DNA from: Isoetes taiwanensis
Lineage: Eukaryota; Streptophyta; Lycopodiopsida; Isoetales; Isoetaceae
Assembly (NCBI GenBank): GCA_021234155.1
Contig: JAJEKV010000109.1
Span: 3,127,869-3,191,868, forward strand
DNA length: 64,000 bases
Direction of reading: 5' to 3'
Under the pieces are notes generated by a model, which worked only from the letters and a program-made list of their open reading frames with translations, had not been told where the DNA came from and did not search any database. A program made the translations under genes and the position numbers. Positions 21,322 through 34,200 of the stretch are shown in pieces. Numbering within the stretch: the first letter of the stretch is position 1; each line of letters opens with the position of its first letter.

Positions 21322-22859
21322 TGTGACGTCCCCTACTCGTATATGGTGCATTCACCGCGACAAGCGAGGAGTTCATCCCCATACCGGCTCCATCGATACG
21401 GGGCCCTCCACATATCGCGCACCGAGCGAGTCAGTGGAAAGAGTGAAGGGGTCATTTTACCCTGTCTCCCTCAGGGCCTACCTAGCTGCGGAAGCATAAA
21501 CATACATGTCAGTAAACAACATAATCACATATCCACCCAGAAGGGCGGTGCATCAACATCTGCATAGACAATGATCAGCATCATACATAGGGGTTCCTAC
21601 CCAAGGCTCGACTTCGAAGGGATGGCCCGGCGGCTTGGGTCTCGAGTCATTCATTGAGCGAGAATTCATGGCAATGGATTTGGGCGGCATGAGAACATGG
21701 CATAGGGTTGTCCACTCCATCCGCCCCTCACAGTGCACACTGCGAGTAAGGCTGAAAAGTGTTGTTGGGACAGTAGCCCAGGATGCATAGCCAAAGGGGC
21801 TATTCACGGGTTGCATCTCCCGGTTCGATGGGGCGGTGGGGATCTCCCTCGAGAGGGTCTACATCTTTGACTCAAGGTGACTAGAGGGGCCCGCTGCCCT
21901 TATTCGGCCTGAACCCACTGGAAAGTGAACACCACTCCACGGGTGTCGGGCCCATGCCTTGCCGCGCTTTGGTGGCAAGCCATTAGACCTAGTCACAATG
22001 ATCCCCGGTAGGGCCTTACACACGAGAGGGATGGCTCAAGAGTCGAGAACCGAACCTCCTTCTAAGCGGTCACGCCCCTTCACCCACAACCAGGTGTGGT
22101 TCTTGTACCGCAGGCGAATCTATAGTGTGCTAGAGGCTACTCTAGGAGCATCTACTACCAAGCTTGAGGTCTCTACCCCCCTTCCCAATACAAGGAGTTC
22201 ACGGATATCTGACATCCTTATACATCACAGAGAGAACTAAAGAACTAGATCTAGTTATATCATAGAATTAGGTTCTTTAGTTAGAGTCTGGTATCTAGAG
22301 ATCTAGATAGCTACTAAGGCGATTTAATAGACTAAACCTCTTGATACAAAGGCGGAAGGCGGTTTAGACTATTAAATGGACTACCTACCTGATCCTTGAG
22401 TTGCTCCCCGACACGAGTTCCACCATCCTGGCTGCTTTCGAATCAAGGAGAACTAATGGTGCAATTAAGCTCGGAACCCAGTGCAGGAGGCCGTTTTTGA
22501 CCCTTTGAGCAAGCAAAACGGAGCTCTAAAACCCTATGGACGAAAATAGCAAGTTAGGGTTTCCCTAACCTAAATAGACAAGGGTTTAGGGCTAGGGTTT
22601 CCAATTATCCCTTTAAGCATGTGGGATAATTGGGAATGGCTAGGTGGCATAAAGGTGTCCACATGGGAAAATGTGCACCTAGATAAATGTGCACATTGGT
22701 AAATGTGCACATTAATGAATGCACATATCTTGCAAGTTGCCCCTTAGGGGCTACCCACCTAGCTACACGTCGGCGTACACGTCAGTCGTGGTGGCGTGTA
22801 CGCGTGACGAGGCAGTACAGTATACGTCCTGGGACCGTATGCTGTGCTGGAACGTCACA
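21322..22859 (-). repeat. 5' LTR of the Ty3/gypsy element
   Basis: It is a full-length partner of 1690-3239 with inverted ends TGTGACG...CGTCACA. It carries many differences of the type CAG to CGG and CTG to CG relative to the other LTR, but is nearly identical elsewhere. It should hold the promoter for the element RNA. Confidence 0.9.
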
Positions 22860-22864
22860 AGATT
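22860..22864. repeat. Target-site duplication AGATT (right)
   Basis: It matches 1685-1689 exactly. Confidence 0.85.
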
Positions 22865-23071
22865 TGAGACTGACTTTGCTTTTATTCAGCCTTAACCATT
22901 ACGCTATTGCTAGGTTGCAATGTTGTAGCTCGCAACTCATTATCAACCATTTCTTAATTGTTATTATTATATTTTCCTAAAGTTGTTAACTTCTAATGCT
23001 CTACTGCTATGCTTTTGCTTCTGTGTTCAGCCTTCAAGTCTTCTAAGCTGCTCTCCCAAGATTTTGCCATA

Positions 23072-24025
23072 ATTTATCACTAGAGTTGTACTAAAGGACC
23101 CAAACGGGTCTTTCAGCATACTTTTTTTTAAATTCTATTATTACATTTAAGGCGAAGAATTTGACTACACCATTTGATTATGTTATTGTCTATGTGTGTA
23201 TGTACATGAAATAATTTATGAAAATACATAGAGTCTCCATTATCAAGGAGTATTGTAGAGTCAAATATAAAGGGGTTAGGTTTTTTATCGAACTACTTAT
23301 CATATTTCTCATTATTTTGCAAATAAGAATTTTCTTAGAAATTATAATTCTTATATACTATAGAACACAAGATTATCGAAATTTCGTAGGTATTCCTAGA
23401 AGAAATTATGGTGTAATTTTTGAGGAATACTTCTTAGAATCTGGGTTCAGAAATAGTATAAGGATCCGATTGGGTCTTGTAAGGGCTAAATTTTTGAATA
23501 TTCGTAGCTATTTCATCTTTTAAAGAAATCACACGAAACTTTAAAAATGAACTATACCTAGCATCAACTTTCAATAAGAAATAACGTTACCTTGAAATTT
23601 CTATTCCATTTTAAATATTACGGATAAGAAATGATGATTAAAAGCCTATTTTAGGAAATTCTGTATAGGACCCGAGTGGGTTCCTAATTTTGGTAATTCA
23701 TAGCTACTTCAGTTTTTTAACAAAACACATGAAAATTGAGAGAGGAATAATAATTAGTGTCTATTTTCATTTAAAAATTGGATGTTTGAGTTTCATGAGA
23801 TCATAGAATGTAAAAAATAAGGTTACTTCAAGGTGCGGCTATATTAAAACCTTGAGGAATTTGACCTAGCCATTGAATATGTGATAGAAGTTCGAGTTAA
23901 CTTTACAATCCAACTCTCTGACATTTAAAATTTCGTAACCGTCACAGAGATTTATCCGGTGTTTGAGGGACCCATATGGGTTGTTGATCAACCCAAAAGG
24001 GTCTCTCATACAACTCTAGTGATAA
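23072..24025. mobile_element. Non-autonomous DNA element with terminal inverted repeats
   Basis: The left end TTATCACTAGAGTTGTA (23074-23090) is repeated in inverse at 24009-24025 (TACAACTCTAGTGATAA). Imperfect pairing continues inward (TAAAGGACCC against GGGTCTCTCA). CATAA flanks both ends and may be the target duplication. The inside is AT-rich. A 101-codon plus-strand frame (23218-23523) shows no transposase motif. The GGACCC...GGGTC motif recurs internally near 23670 and 23970. Confidence 0.65.
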
Positions 24026-25159
24026 CATAACTTTTTGAATTTAATGCGCATACAAGAAAACATAATACATTTACCAAAATGCCCTATGTTTGGAGTTCAC
24101 TTTGAAGAGAAAGCAATTTCTATGTCATGCACATACCACACCAACATTGCTATGTTATGCCACATCGGCAGTATCCGATTGGACATATGATTCACACACC
24201 ACACCAACATTACTTTGTTGGGTTCTGCCCCCAATCACTTTACATTGAATGCTGACTCAATGACCTCGAAGTTCAAGACATTTGTTCTACGACTCTAGCC
24301 CAAACACAAATTTTGGTAATTTTACAAACTTATAGACATGGTATAAATTAGTAGCTCTTCTTTGCCATTTGGCTAAAATTTGGGCTTGACCATTAGGACG
24401 AAAATCTCAAGAAAAAATGTTCAGTTAAACATAAATATAAGCGTAAATGAGGATCTCTAAAATATTTAGGAGATTAAGTATTTTCTTATTTTAGCCAAAG
24501 TATAGATAAGATTTAGACGACTTTCATGCAACTTCTGAACAAAGCCAAGCTTATATTGAAAGATCTAAGAGGTCCTTAATTTATACCACCTTGTAGAGAC
24601 ATTTTAGTATTTATAATCCTATATAAGGAATATCAAAATATATTTCTAAATCATAATGAAAACTATTTCATTAATTTCAAAACCACAGTTCACAACACTT
24701 ACGACTTCTTTTTGAAATGGATAGGATGGCTGGCTGGATCATCTCCCAACACAATGATGTATATCTAATCTTACATGCTCATAATCACTAATAAGTATAG
24801 GTAGGGACTAGAGGAAGATGCAATCAAACACAAATCCATTACTAAGCAAACATTGCATTATCAATGTTACACCATGACAACCAAAACCATAACAATCAAA
24901 CAAATATTTGACCACATAAAATAGTCGTCATCCTCAAAAGTACAGAAATTTCTGTTGACCCTAACATACTCCAAGCACAACCAAGGACCGAATGCAAACG
25001 TAATTCCTATGCTTCACCGCTATTATATCACTCTCATAAATAGCTAGTACAAAAAGCTTCTTCCCGAACTGCTACTACTCCCCCCTATAACTGCTACTAC
25101 TCTCCCCTAAAACAATAACAATATGTCGATTTCTTCAAATTAACTACCAACTACTTTTG
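24026..25159. other. Intergenic AT-rich DNA downstream of the protease gene
   Basis: There is no coding frame or recognisable element. It should contain the 3' UTR and polyadenylation region of the minus-strand gene that ends at 25160. Confidence 0.5.
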
Positions 25160-25299
25160 TCATGGGCTCATTCTTCTCGGAATGCAACTTGAATTTTTAG
25201 TTTGCCATGAAAACTCTCCTGCAATAGCTTCAACACAACTACCATTTCCAGTTTCAACGTAACCAACTGCACAATGAGAGCACTCTAGCCCAGTATATC
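25160..25299 (-). CDS. Protease gene exon 17: C-terminal EGF-like end and stop
   Basis: The acceptor GAGCAG precedes GATATACTGGG. It joins the previous exon in phase to give [15 protein letters not shown], a typical EGF end. The frame ends in TGA at 25160-25162 after a hydrophilic tail with one more Cys (NSSCIPRR). The intron to exon 16 is only 85 bp. Confidence 0.85.
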
Positions 25300-28200
25300 C
25301 TGCTCAACAGGGGGATTATAAGAAGAGATCCTAGGTATTTATTGAATTATCAGTTGCTCAAATTTGTTTACAACGATACTATACCTTTATAGCAATGACA
25401 TTGTCCGCTCACATCCAAACAAGCTCCATTTCCAGAACAAGGTTCCATAGCTCTGGGACCAACGAGTGGTATTGGGCAGGCTGACAAAACATAAGGGCAA
25501 TCTTCTAAACAACAAGGATATCCATCAAAAGAGTCGCTTTCACCATTAACGTTGCACCGTTCACCTATCTCACACATGCCATTTCCACAAATGCCTGCCC
25601 TTCGTATATTAGCAATATATTGAATGTTGATACCTGGAATGAACTGCAAACAAGAAGACACACAAATAGGAATTGAATGGAGACTGGGGATTGAACCCAG
25701 AACACTGGACCAGCAAAACCGAATTTCAAAGACCGCGGAACAAGCTGCATTACAACAAACAAACTATGGAATGCCCAGAAACATTTCTATTATCCTTCAA
25801 TTTGCAAGTCCTGTCATATGCCTTTAACAAGTTGGAAACCCCGAGTCTCAAGTGCCAAATTGCTTTTGCTCTGCCGCCACAGTTCTAAAAATGTTACATG
25901 CAAACAAACAATCGATAGGCAATATAAATATGTGTCATGCATGAATGTAAGTAAAGCCAAATGAATGAATATTCAGACCAAATGGTGCCCCGTAAGAAAA
26001 TAAGAACGTAAAAGAAAGCTCAACATTCTACCAACCTTCTGTCCCTTCAGCCGAAGCTTTGGCATCCCTAGCCTCTCCTTAAAATTACAATAAGCATATT
26101 CTGGGCGCTTCCTTTTCTTTTTGTTTTGGCACTAATAAGGTAGAGACTCCTTTTTAACCAATCATTCTGTCTAGCCATACTTCATTTGAGTCACGGAAAC
26201 CAGACATAACATTACCATCACCTAAGTAGCCTTTCCCTTCACAGCAAGCAACCATTCAATTTAGGAGAATATTGAATCTTTGGTACTTCTAAAACCAATT
26301 TCAGTACCTGTCCCATCTTATCATAAGCCAAAGAATGTCATGAAACTTTGCCATGTTTTATAATCTGATGGAGTCAAACTGTAAATCATGTGAAAAACAT
26401 GAATTCTTCAATACTTGGCTAGCAGCAGCTCTGGTACCCCTGCATGGTTTTCTTCATATCACCACTCAGCCAATTTGCAGTACTAGAAGTTTCTTATGCA
26501 TTTTTCACTTCCTAAGTGGCAATAATACCCTTTGGATCAATTTCTTGAGATCAACCAGCCAAATTGCATGATAATCTCTCCCCTAGAACAACTCCGGTTC
26601 AATTTTCCTTCAGCCGGCTTTCATACCATATTAGAAATTGGCATACCACATTAGAATTTGATAGAATGCAAGAAAGACCACGACACAAAAGCTTACTCTA
26701 TCTACGGGAAACCAAGAATATACATAAATAAGGATCTGCAAGGAGGATGAAACCCCCCAAGAACTAAAAAGAAACAATACTAGAACATTAATGAAAGATT
26801 CTTTGGAAGATGATCCAATCGCCCTCCTGACTGCTCCAAGGAATGATCTGATATCAGCATTTGGCCGTTTTTGAATCCTATCTTGTATTTTCTTTCTAAT
26901 AAAAGGAATTCTTATGCTTCCATTTGCTGCCCATTTTATTTTCTTAGATGTCGCTCATATCACTCCTTTAATATCATAAACTTTCTTCTCCGTCATTCCA
27001 CTCTGTTGTTCCTCATCATCCACAAGAAAAAATAGAGAAATTTCTGTTTGTTACATTTCTGGTCATAATACATTTGTAAGGTTGTTGGATGTCTGAAGAG
27101 ACAATGATATCTTCCTCTTACGATGTAATAAGCAGGGCAGGTAAAGATGAAATGCTCTTCCCATTCCACCATGTTCAAATTGCATAGAATGCATTTCATA
27201 TCCCCCCAACTAAGATGTTTAGCACGCCCCAGCCCAATTTCCAACTGACTAGAAGACACTCTTAGAACTGTACCATAGAGAATCTCATCTTATTTGGAAG
27301 GTCAGTCTCAAGATCCTGGTATTACTATAAAATTATCAGCTGAAACATTTAGAAAGTTCCCCTTGTCAAATTTCCCTTTAGAAGACAACTCTGTAGAAGT
27401 TCCCAAGAGTTTAAATTGCAAAGCAAATTATGACACTTAAGCTCATTTACCTGCTACCCTGTCAGTTTTAGATTGGGCGCTGCCATGTTATATTCGAATG
27501 GAGGAATTTTATACTTGAGAAGCAAAGAGTATTAAACATCTTAACTGTTCTTCTTGAACCAGCATGTTTGAACTGATCAGCTACTGCTTTTGAAGAAACA
27601 AAAGCCAGCCAAAGGAATGGAGGTGTTTTATCTCTTGAGAAGCCAAGAGTATTAAACATCTTAAATGATCTTGCAAACCAGCATGTCAAACTACCTTGAT
27701 CAGGTACTGTTTTGAAGAAACAAAGGCCAAGGAAGTTCCAGCTGGCCCCTCATATGGCCCCAAAACGGTGTTAACTTATGTAATAAAAGACACTTCTTGA
27801 AAAGCCACTTCTAGGTGTAGTTAAATCCAGTCAGCATTATATCATGAGGCAAGGGAGAGAAATTTAAAGCCTCTCTAATTGGGGCCATTCATGGTGCTTT
27901 CATAAAATCCACTCCCTGTATATCTATAAGCCATATAAAGCTGCAGGTCTTTCTTGGCCTTCGCTTCTTCAATAATCGCCCTCAAAGTGAATATATGATC
28001 AATAGTTGAAAAGTTCTTTTTGAAACCAGCCTAGCCCTTAGTCCTAAGCACCTCCTCAGCATAATCACTGAATGATTTCTGAGTGCAGAACCATATAACT
28101 TTGCCATAACATGGCCAATCATTTAGTCAATAATTTGACAGATCTCAGCTTTATGAACAGGTCTGATAACATTATTGGACAATAATATCGCAACAGCACA

Positions 28201-31200
28201 GATGGCTTCATTGAATAAGTCTACACTTACCAGTACTAAAGTCATAAGCCCTTATGCGATCATTTCAGCTTGAAGTCCTTCACAGTTTATTGCATTCCCT
28301 GTTACCAACTGATGAATAGCCTTCTGAATAAGCAAAGGAAACAGGCTGTTCTAGGCGTGGATTGATGTTAATTTCATCTTGACTATTTGCTGATTTTTAA
28401 CATCTAAGAAGAAGCTGCATAATCTGCCCATCCTTGAGTGGGCCGCGATTTTTTTTTCTTCAAAGTTGGCTGAAGCATTACTACTTGGCTGAGAGGAAGA
28501 GTAATTATTGCCTGCCTAATATAACGCACAGGTTGGTTTATCTATGTTACCGCCCATCTAAGATGGCAACTCATGCACTGTTTCTGCAAGAGCAATCCTT
28601 TGTTACATCACGCCCAACCTATGTGAGCAAGCAACCATACAAAATAACCAATGGAAGTGAACAAAAGAAAGGAACCATAATCTAAGATCATCAATAAGCA
28701 AGCGTACCTGTTCTTCTGCTAATGCACTCCGCAAAAGGGAGGCTTCCACGTCTCTCTTTTGTAATTTCATAGTGGTTGATAGATGCTGAAGAAAGAAAGC
28801 AAATTGATTAACAAGGTAATTTTAGGCATGCGATAACTATGCCTTTGTTAGATAACATGACACATCTTAGTTATGACACATTTGTGTGCATGGTGGTTCA
28901 TACCTGTGCAGTGTGAAAACCACTCTAGCTAAGCGAAGGCAATAACTAAAAAGTGGAGGTAACTATGGTTTTATATAGCCATGTCAACCCAATAGACGTG
29001 CAGATATGCAATATGCTGGACCAGTAAGCCCAGTCATTATAGCACATGGAATATAATAATATCCCTAACTTCAACTGTGAACCATACCGATATAAAACTC
29101 AAGAATAACTCCTATAATTCAGCAAAATCATCTCATGAAACTGCTCTAATAACAGTAATACCTGTATCCTATCCTATCAGCACCATAATATAGCTTTTTT
29201 TTTTTTTGAGGGTAAAAGGAAGATCTGGTTTGGTGACCCCTTGGTGAACAATTCATGTTTAAACAATTGCTGCATCACAAGACTGTCCTGTAATAGTTGA
29301 GAACATGTACCATACATATACTCGCCGCTACTAACCAGGTTTTGAACATTATAGTATCAATAATAAAGCGGCACATGATTGAAAAAAAAAAACATCAATG
29401 TTTTGCATGAAACACCTATCAAAGCAGTCATCTTATGTAGAGCCAATGTATGAGAATAATCATTCTCGAAACTTGGAAATTGAGATCTTTCCTCCCAGCC
29501 ATTCAAATATGACATCTCAAGATAATCTGTTCCATGAATATCCCGATGCTGATTCTAAGTACAATCTATGATGCTAAAGTCTGTTAAATAGATTTGGCAT
29601 AAGGTCGCAGGAGACAGTCATAAAGAGACAAGCAAAAGAACCTCGAACAGCTGCTCCATAATGCCTTATACTGTCCCTGCAGCTTGATCTTCTCCACCCA
29701 GCTATGATCTAAAGAGCATCTGATACAAACTTTCATTGTGATCCTCACAAGGTCTGAAGTCTACAGGAAGATGGTGTAATTCAAGATCACATACTGCATT
29801 AAATCAATATTCTCTTGGACAGTAGAAATTATGTCAGATTTCTCTATTAGCTGCTCTTTGCCCATACCTGCAGCCTCTCTCATGAAGGTCAGTAACTGGT
29901 AAAATAAAAAGAAAACAGCTTGTACTGCAGATTTTTTCAGCTGTGACCAACAAAAACTGACAAATCGGCACCAGATATTCGCCACCAAACACCAAGGTTC
30001 CGATCCGATCCAAGACAGATTATGCAACATCAGATCAAAACTGGCTAGATGACTGAAAAATTACAAAGGCATGATAATTCCATATCAAGTTCTTGAAAAT
30101 CTTCCAGAAAAAATCTCTCAGTAGACAATTTTGATTATCTCTTCAATTTTATTAAGATCAGGCTTGTTGACAAGCCCATACCAGCTCAATACAGCTTGTG
30201 AGTTCAAAAATTGAGTGCTTAATCTAGCAAACTGACAAGACTCATCCAAGGTCATTTGCACTAATTTCTTTTTCTTTTTAGGTTAAGAATATGTATTAAT
30301 ATAAAACTTACATTGGATATTTAAAATGGGATTGATAGAAAGAAATATCACAAAGTGGGTATTACTCATAAGTGTCAAGGCTTGTACTAATAAGGTGCTA
30401 CTCCAGTCTTCCCTAACCCTGGTTTACTATAGGACTAACTGTCTTCTTCCAGGCTTAGATAGAGTTAGTAGCCAATTCCAAGCAGCAAGAGCTGAGGAGA
30501 TCCCCACTAGAGCAGGAGATCCGCCATCCAACATCATGTGTTGCATTGACTAACAGATCGGCCACTCACTGGATCCTTGGCTGGTTCCTAATCCCCCGGA
30601 GTGCGTCCATGCTGCTGAAATGATCATGAATCGAGAAACGACCTCGGAATGCGAGCTTCCCTACTGCTTACTGCTGTGAGGCCAAAATGTGTCTGGCGCT
30701 GCTGCAATGCAAGCTTCTGAGGTTGGAATCCAAAAGATCACCTTTAGGTTCCTGCCTCATTATGCCCATGTTTTTATGGGCCATGTAGGCTCATATGGGG
30801 TATTGCCCGTGCAATATAGATTATATTCACATGTTGCATAACATGTGCAATATAATGGGTTGGTTATATGGTACAACCATTTTACGGTCCTTGATCGCCC
30901 GTGTACATATCGCCATGTACAAGTGACATGCAATATAATATATGAATTTATTTATACGTAATATTATGCTGGAGCGTCACATTATATAGCAATGTCAACA
31001 GCAAGCATGCGTAGTCATACCAAAATGAGAAATGTTGGTGTTGTGTGTGCATCTCATAAATCTGTTGGTCTCAAGTGGATTTAAAATTATTCTTCTTATA
31101 AAATCATCTTTACTTCTTAGTATAATCAACTTATGACAGCCTTGATCAAACATCATTTTTAATGGAGAAATTGGATGAAGAAAGAAGGTGACAATTGAGA

Positions 31201-34200
31201 TGATTACCGATGAATATGGCAAAATCGTCAAGTTGAAAGTTCCTACAGATATTTTGCCTTCTACTTCACTCGTGAGGTTTCCAGTACCATTGGCTACCCG
31301 AATGCCATCTAAGACCACTGCCTCGGATATGACAAACAATCTTTCTGCCACCTGTTTCCACTTACTTGGTTAGCCTCGGTGAAAATAGGCTTCAGCGTAT
31401 CTATTTCCTGAAAACGCAAGCTAGACAATAGGTACTTACAGCAGAAATGAAGGATGCAAGAACATCATTCCAGCTATCAACCCTATCATTAGACAAAACT
31501 GCTGCAAGGGTGAAGTTTGTTGCACAGCTTATTCCATCACCATCACATATATGGCATTCATCTAGATTTCCACTTTTACAACAAATGCCTTTTCATCCCG
31601 GATAGTGCCACAACATTGAGAATTTATGTCAACAAATCTGCAAAAGAAAAATCGAAATAAGATCGCATTGCCCTGACAAAATTACATCATATAAGTGATA
31701 CAAAATAGAGAGGCACTGTTAAGTTAAAAATCAAGATGGGACAATACCAAGAAGACTTGTCCAAGACCATAAAAGTAATTTATAGAAACCAACTAAAGGT
31801 TTTGTATGACCTTTTATGAGCTATGTCAATGTGGCATAAAGTCAGCTACTCACTTACATAAATTACTTCAACATATAGATTTTTATACATGTGAAAGTGA
31901 ACCCTGTTTAATACTGAGGACTATATATGAATGGGCCTAGATCGCACACTCTTTACAAAACATTTGTGTCAATTGTAGCTTCTACATTTTCTTGGGCGTA
32001 TTCTAATTATCTACTTTTTTGCTACTTTTATAAGGACAATTCCCCAATGCAATTACTGCTCAAGCAATGGTAATGGAAAAAAAACTTTTTTGTGTGGTTC
32101 TTCTTATCTGGACTATGCCTCCTTGATTCATTTACTGTCTCATACAAGTTTCTCACTCCCAAGCTGATAGGATGTTTTTCATCAATAATATGCTGTCTGA
32201 CTTCATCATTGCAGTAGATTTTGCCAAAGCGATCCTTTTGGTCCCATTCTTTCTGTTCATTACTTATCACTTCTCCATAGATGCTTTAAGCCTTTTCAGA
32301 TCGCCTCCTGAATGGACCTTCATCAAAAATGGGATTATGTGCTTCCTCAATTCTTCCTCAATATCGTTGTAAGAGGTTCCTGATTCAGGCCCGTAAAGTT
32401 CAGCATTCATACAGTACTCCCATAGACCTTTCACCACAAGCGCGGGCTCCATCAAATTCTTCCAGGAATTATAATTCTTGCCATTAAGAATGTACCTGTC
32501 TTGAAGAAGGATCTTCTCAATAACTTCTCCATGATTCACAACCTATTCTTTCAACAAGTTCTGAATTTGCCACAGATGTTTCTGACAAACCAAACAAAGG
32601 GTAGGCAATTAAACAGATTTGCCTTAAAGCAGGCAAAGAAGAGGCTGGGTAGGCAATTTCTATGAAGCGCCACAATTGAGAATTTATTGTGACGAATTTG
32701 CATGCTGATATCCAGCGGAGGCCAGGAATCAAGTATGCTCCGATACCACTTGTGGAGAAGAGGAGAAGAGACATCAGATATGAAGCACTGACCAAAAGAT
32801 TATTGTCTTATTCAAAACGTTCAAAGCACAAAATCCATCTCTACAGGGGCATATATAAAAGTTTATGCAACCCAAAACCACCGTCAACTACTACAATACA
32901 ATTATCATAAAAGCTTGACTACAGGCTTTTAACTTTATACTATCTTCCTAGGGCATAGCATGAAGCTTGTGTTGCTTTTCCTTTGGTGGCTGTAATCGTT
33001 TCATGGACTTCCAAAAAATGCATCCAGGTCACTTGGATCTTGCTGCAAGTAAGTGGATCTTAGTCTTTAAAGTTGAATTGTAGTGATGAACTATCACATC
33101 TATCACTTATGCATCAAAATACAACCTTTTTCCTCCATTTCAGCAATTACATGTGGTTTGCCTGCATTAAGTTTCATTGGGCTTTGGCAACTTCTTGTTG
33201 ATGTCATATCTGGATATTCCGCCATGCAATTACATATTCACTTGAAGGGAGGTTGCTACCAATGGCGTCGTCTACTGACTATCATCATTATCATATATTA
33301 GGGGTACTTCCTTTAATAAACATGGACACTACCCAAAGCCTGTTTCGATCCTCCACTCTAATACCATATTCAGAAACAAAGACCCGAATGGCTGGGTATC
33401 AAGGCCAGGAGTTTTCTGCTTTGCGGGCAACTTGTTTCAATTGGCATAGGCCAATTATCCCAATATTTGTATCCTGTAAAAATCATTTTGCCATAGCTGC
33501 ATTTTTCTTGTTTCAGGCAAAGAAACAGTAAGGTTTTTAATTTCGATATTCCAATTTATACCTGATTATGTACATTTAGCCATATGCATATCTTTATTAT
33601 AAATATAAATATATATTTTCAATGACCGCATAAATTATGTTCAGATGATAATGTCCAAAGGAAATAACTTTGAATCCACAAGGTCGTTTCCTTACTTGTT
33701 TGTTCCATCATAAATACCGCCAAGCATCAATATTCCCACTGTTGCAGCACCATCCATTCTGCAATATATAGCATAGAACAAATACAATATTCTTGGGCCC
33801 AAGGATGTATTACCACGAAAAAAATGCTATAATTTTTCCATGCAAAAGACAAAAAAAATTATTGAGGTCTCCCTTGAATTTATTGAATTCTCCAGGTGGA
33901 TCAGAAAAGGTCAATTATATCAGAATATGCTATATAATACCTGGGGGTGGAACAATATGGTTGCAGGACCTGAAGAAGAAGCAAAATGCTTGAGAAGCTA
34001 CTCAACCAGACCTTAGATACTCTAGAGGAAGCAACAAAGTTGCAACAACATGCATTCATGTGCTCAGCCGCGAGAAATAAGCACTAATGACCTGTTTTAG
34101 CAATTTTTAAATGGATCCATCTAAATTGGTAGGAGCAAGATGATGAAGCTGTAGCCAATAAGAAAGAAGGTGCAGAGGACATTAAAAAATGAATAATATA

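Larger units (their letters stand above)
1690..22859 (-). mobile_element. Composite Ty3/gypsy chromovirus carrying a histone H3 gene
   Basis: The unit is bounded by two full LTRs of about 1.54-1.55 kb with termini TGTGAC...GTCACA and by the AGATT duplication. Its order on the plus map is 3'LTR (1690-3239), internal copy A (3240-13244), truncated LTR (13245-13446), internal copy B lacking the integrase end (13447-21321), and 5'LTR (21322-22859). The coding order on the minus strand is ORF1 (H3-like), ORF2 (unknown), gag, protease, RT-RNaseH, integrase-chromodomain. The integrase-after-RT order and the chromodomain identify a Ty3/gypsy chromovirus. The LTRs and internal copies are nearly identical apart from CAG/CTG-centred differences, so the element looks young. 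The tandem internal duplication could be real (unequal recombination followed by a deletion) or an assembly product. Confidence 0.9.

Noticed and set aside
25675-25760. Possible tRNA gene or SINE (B-box-like GGTTCAATCCC on the minus strand)
   Set aside because: No cloverleaf, acceptor stem or A box at the right spacing could be drawn. It stays a weak tRNA-like trace at best.
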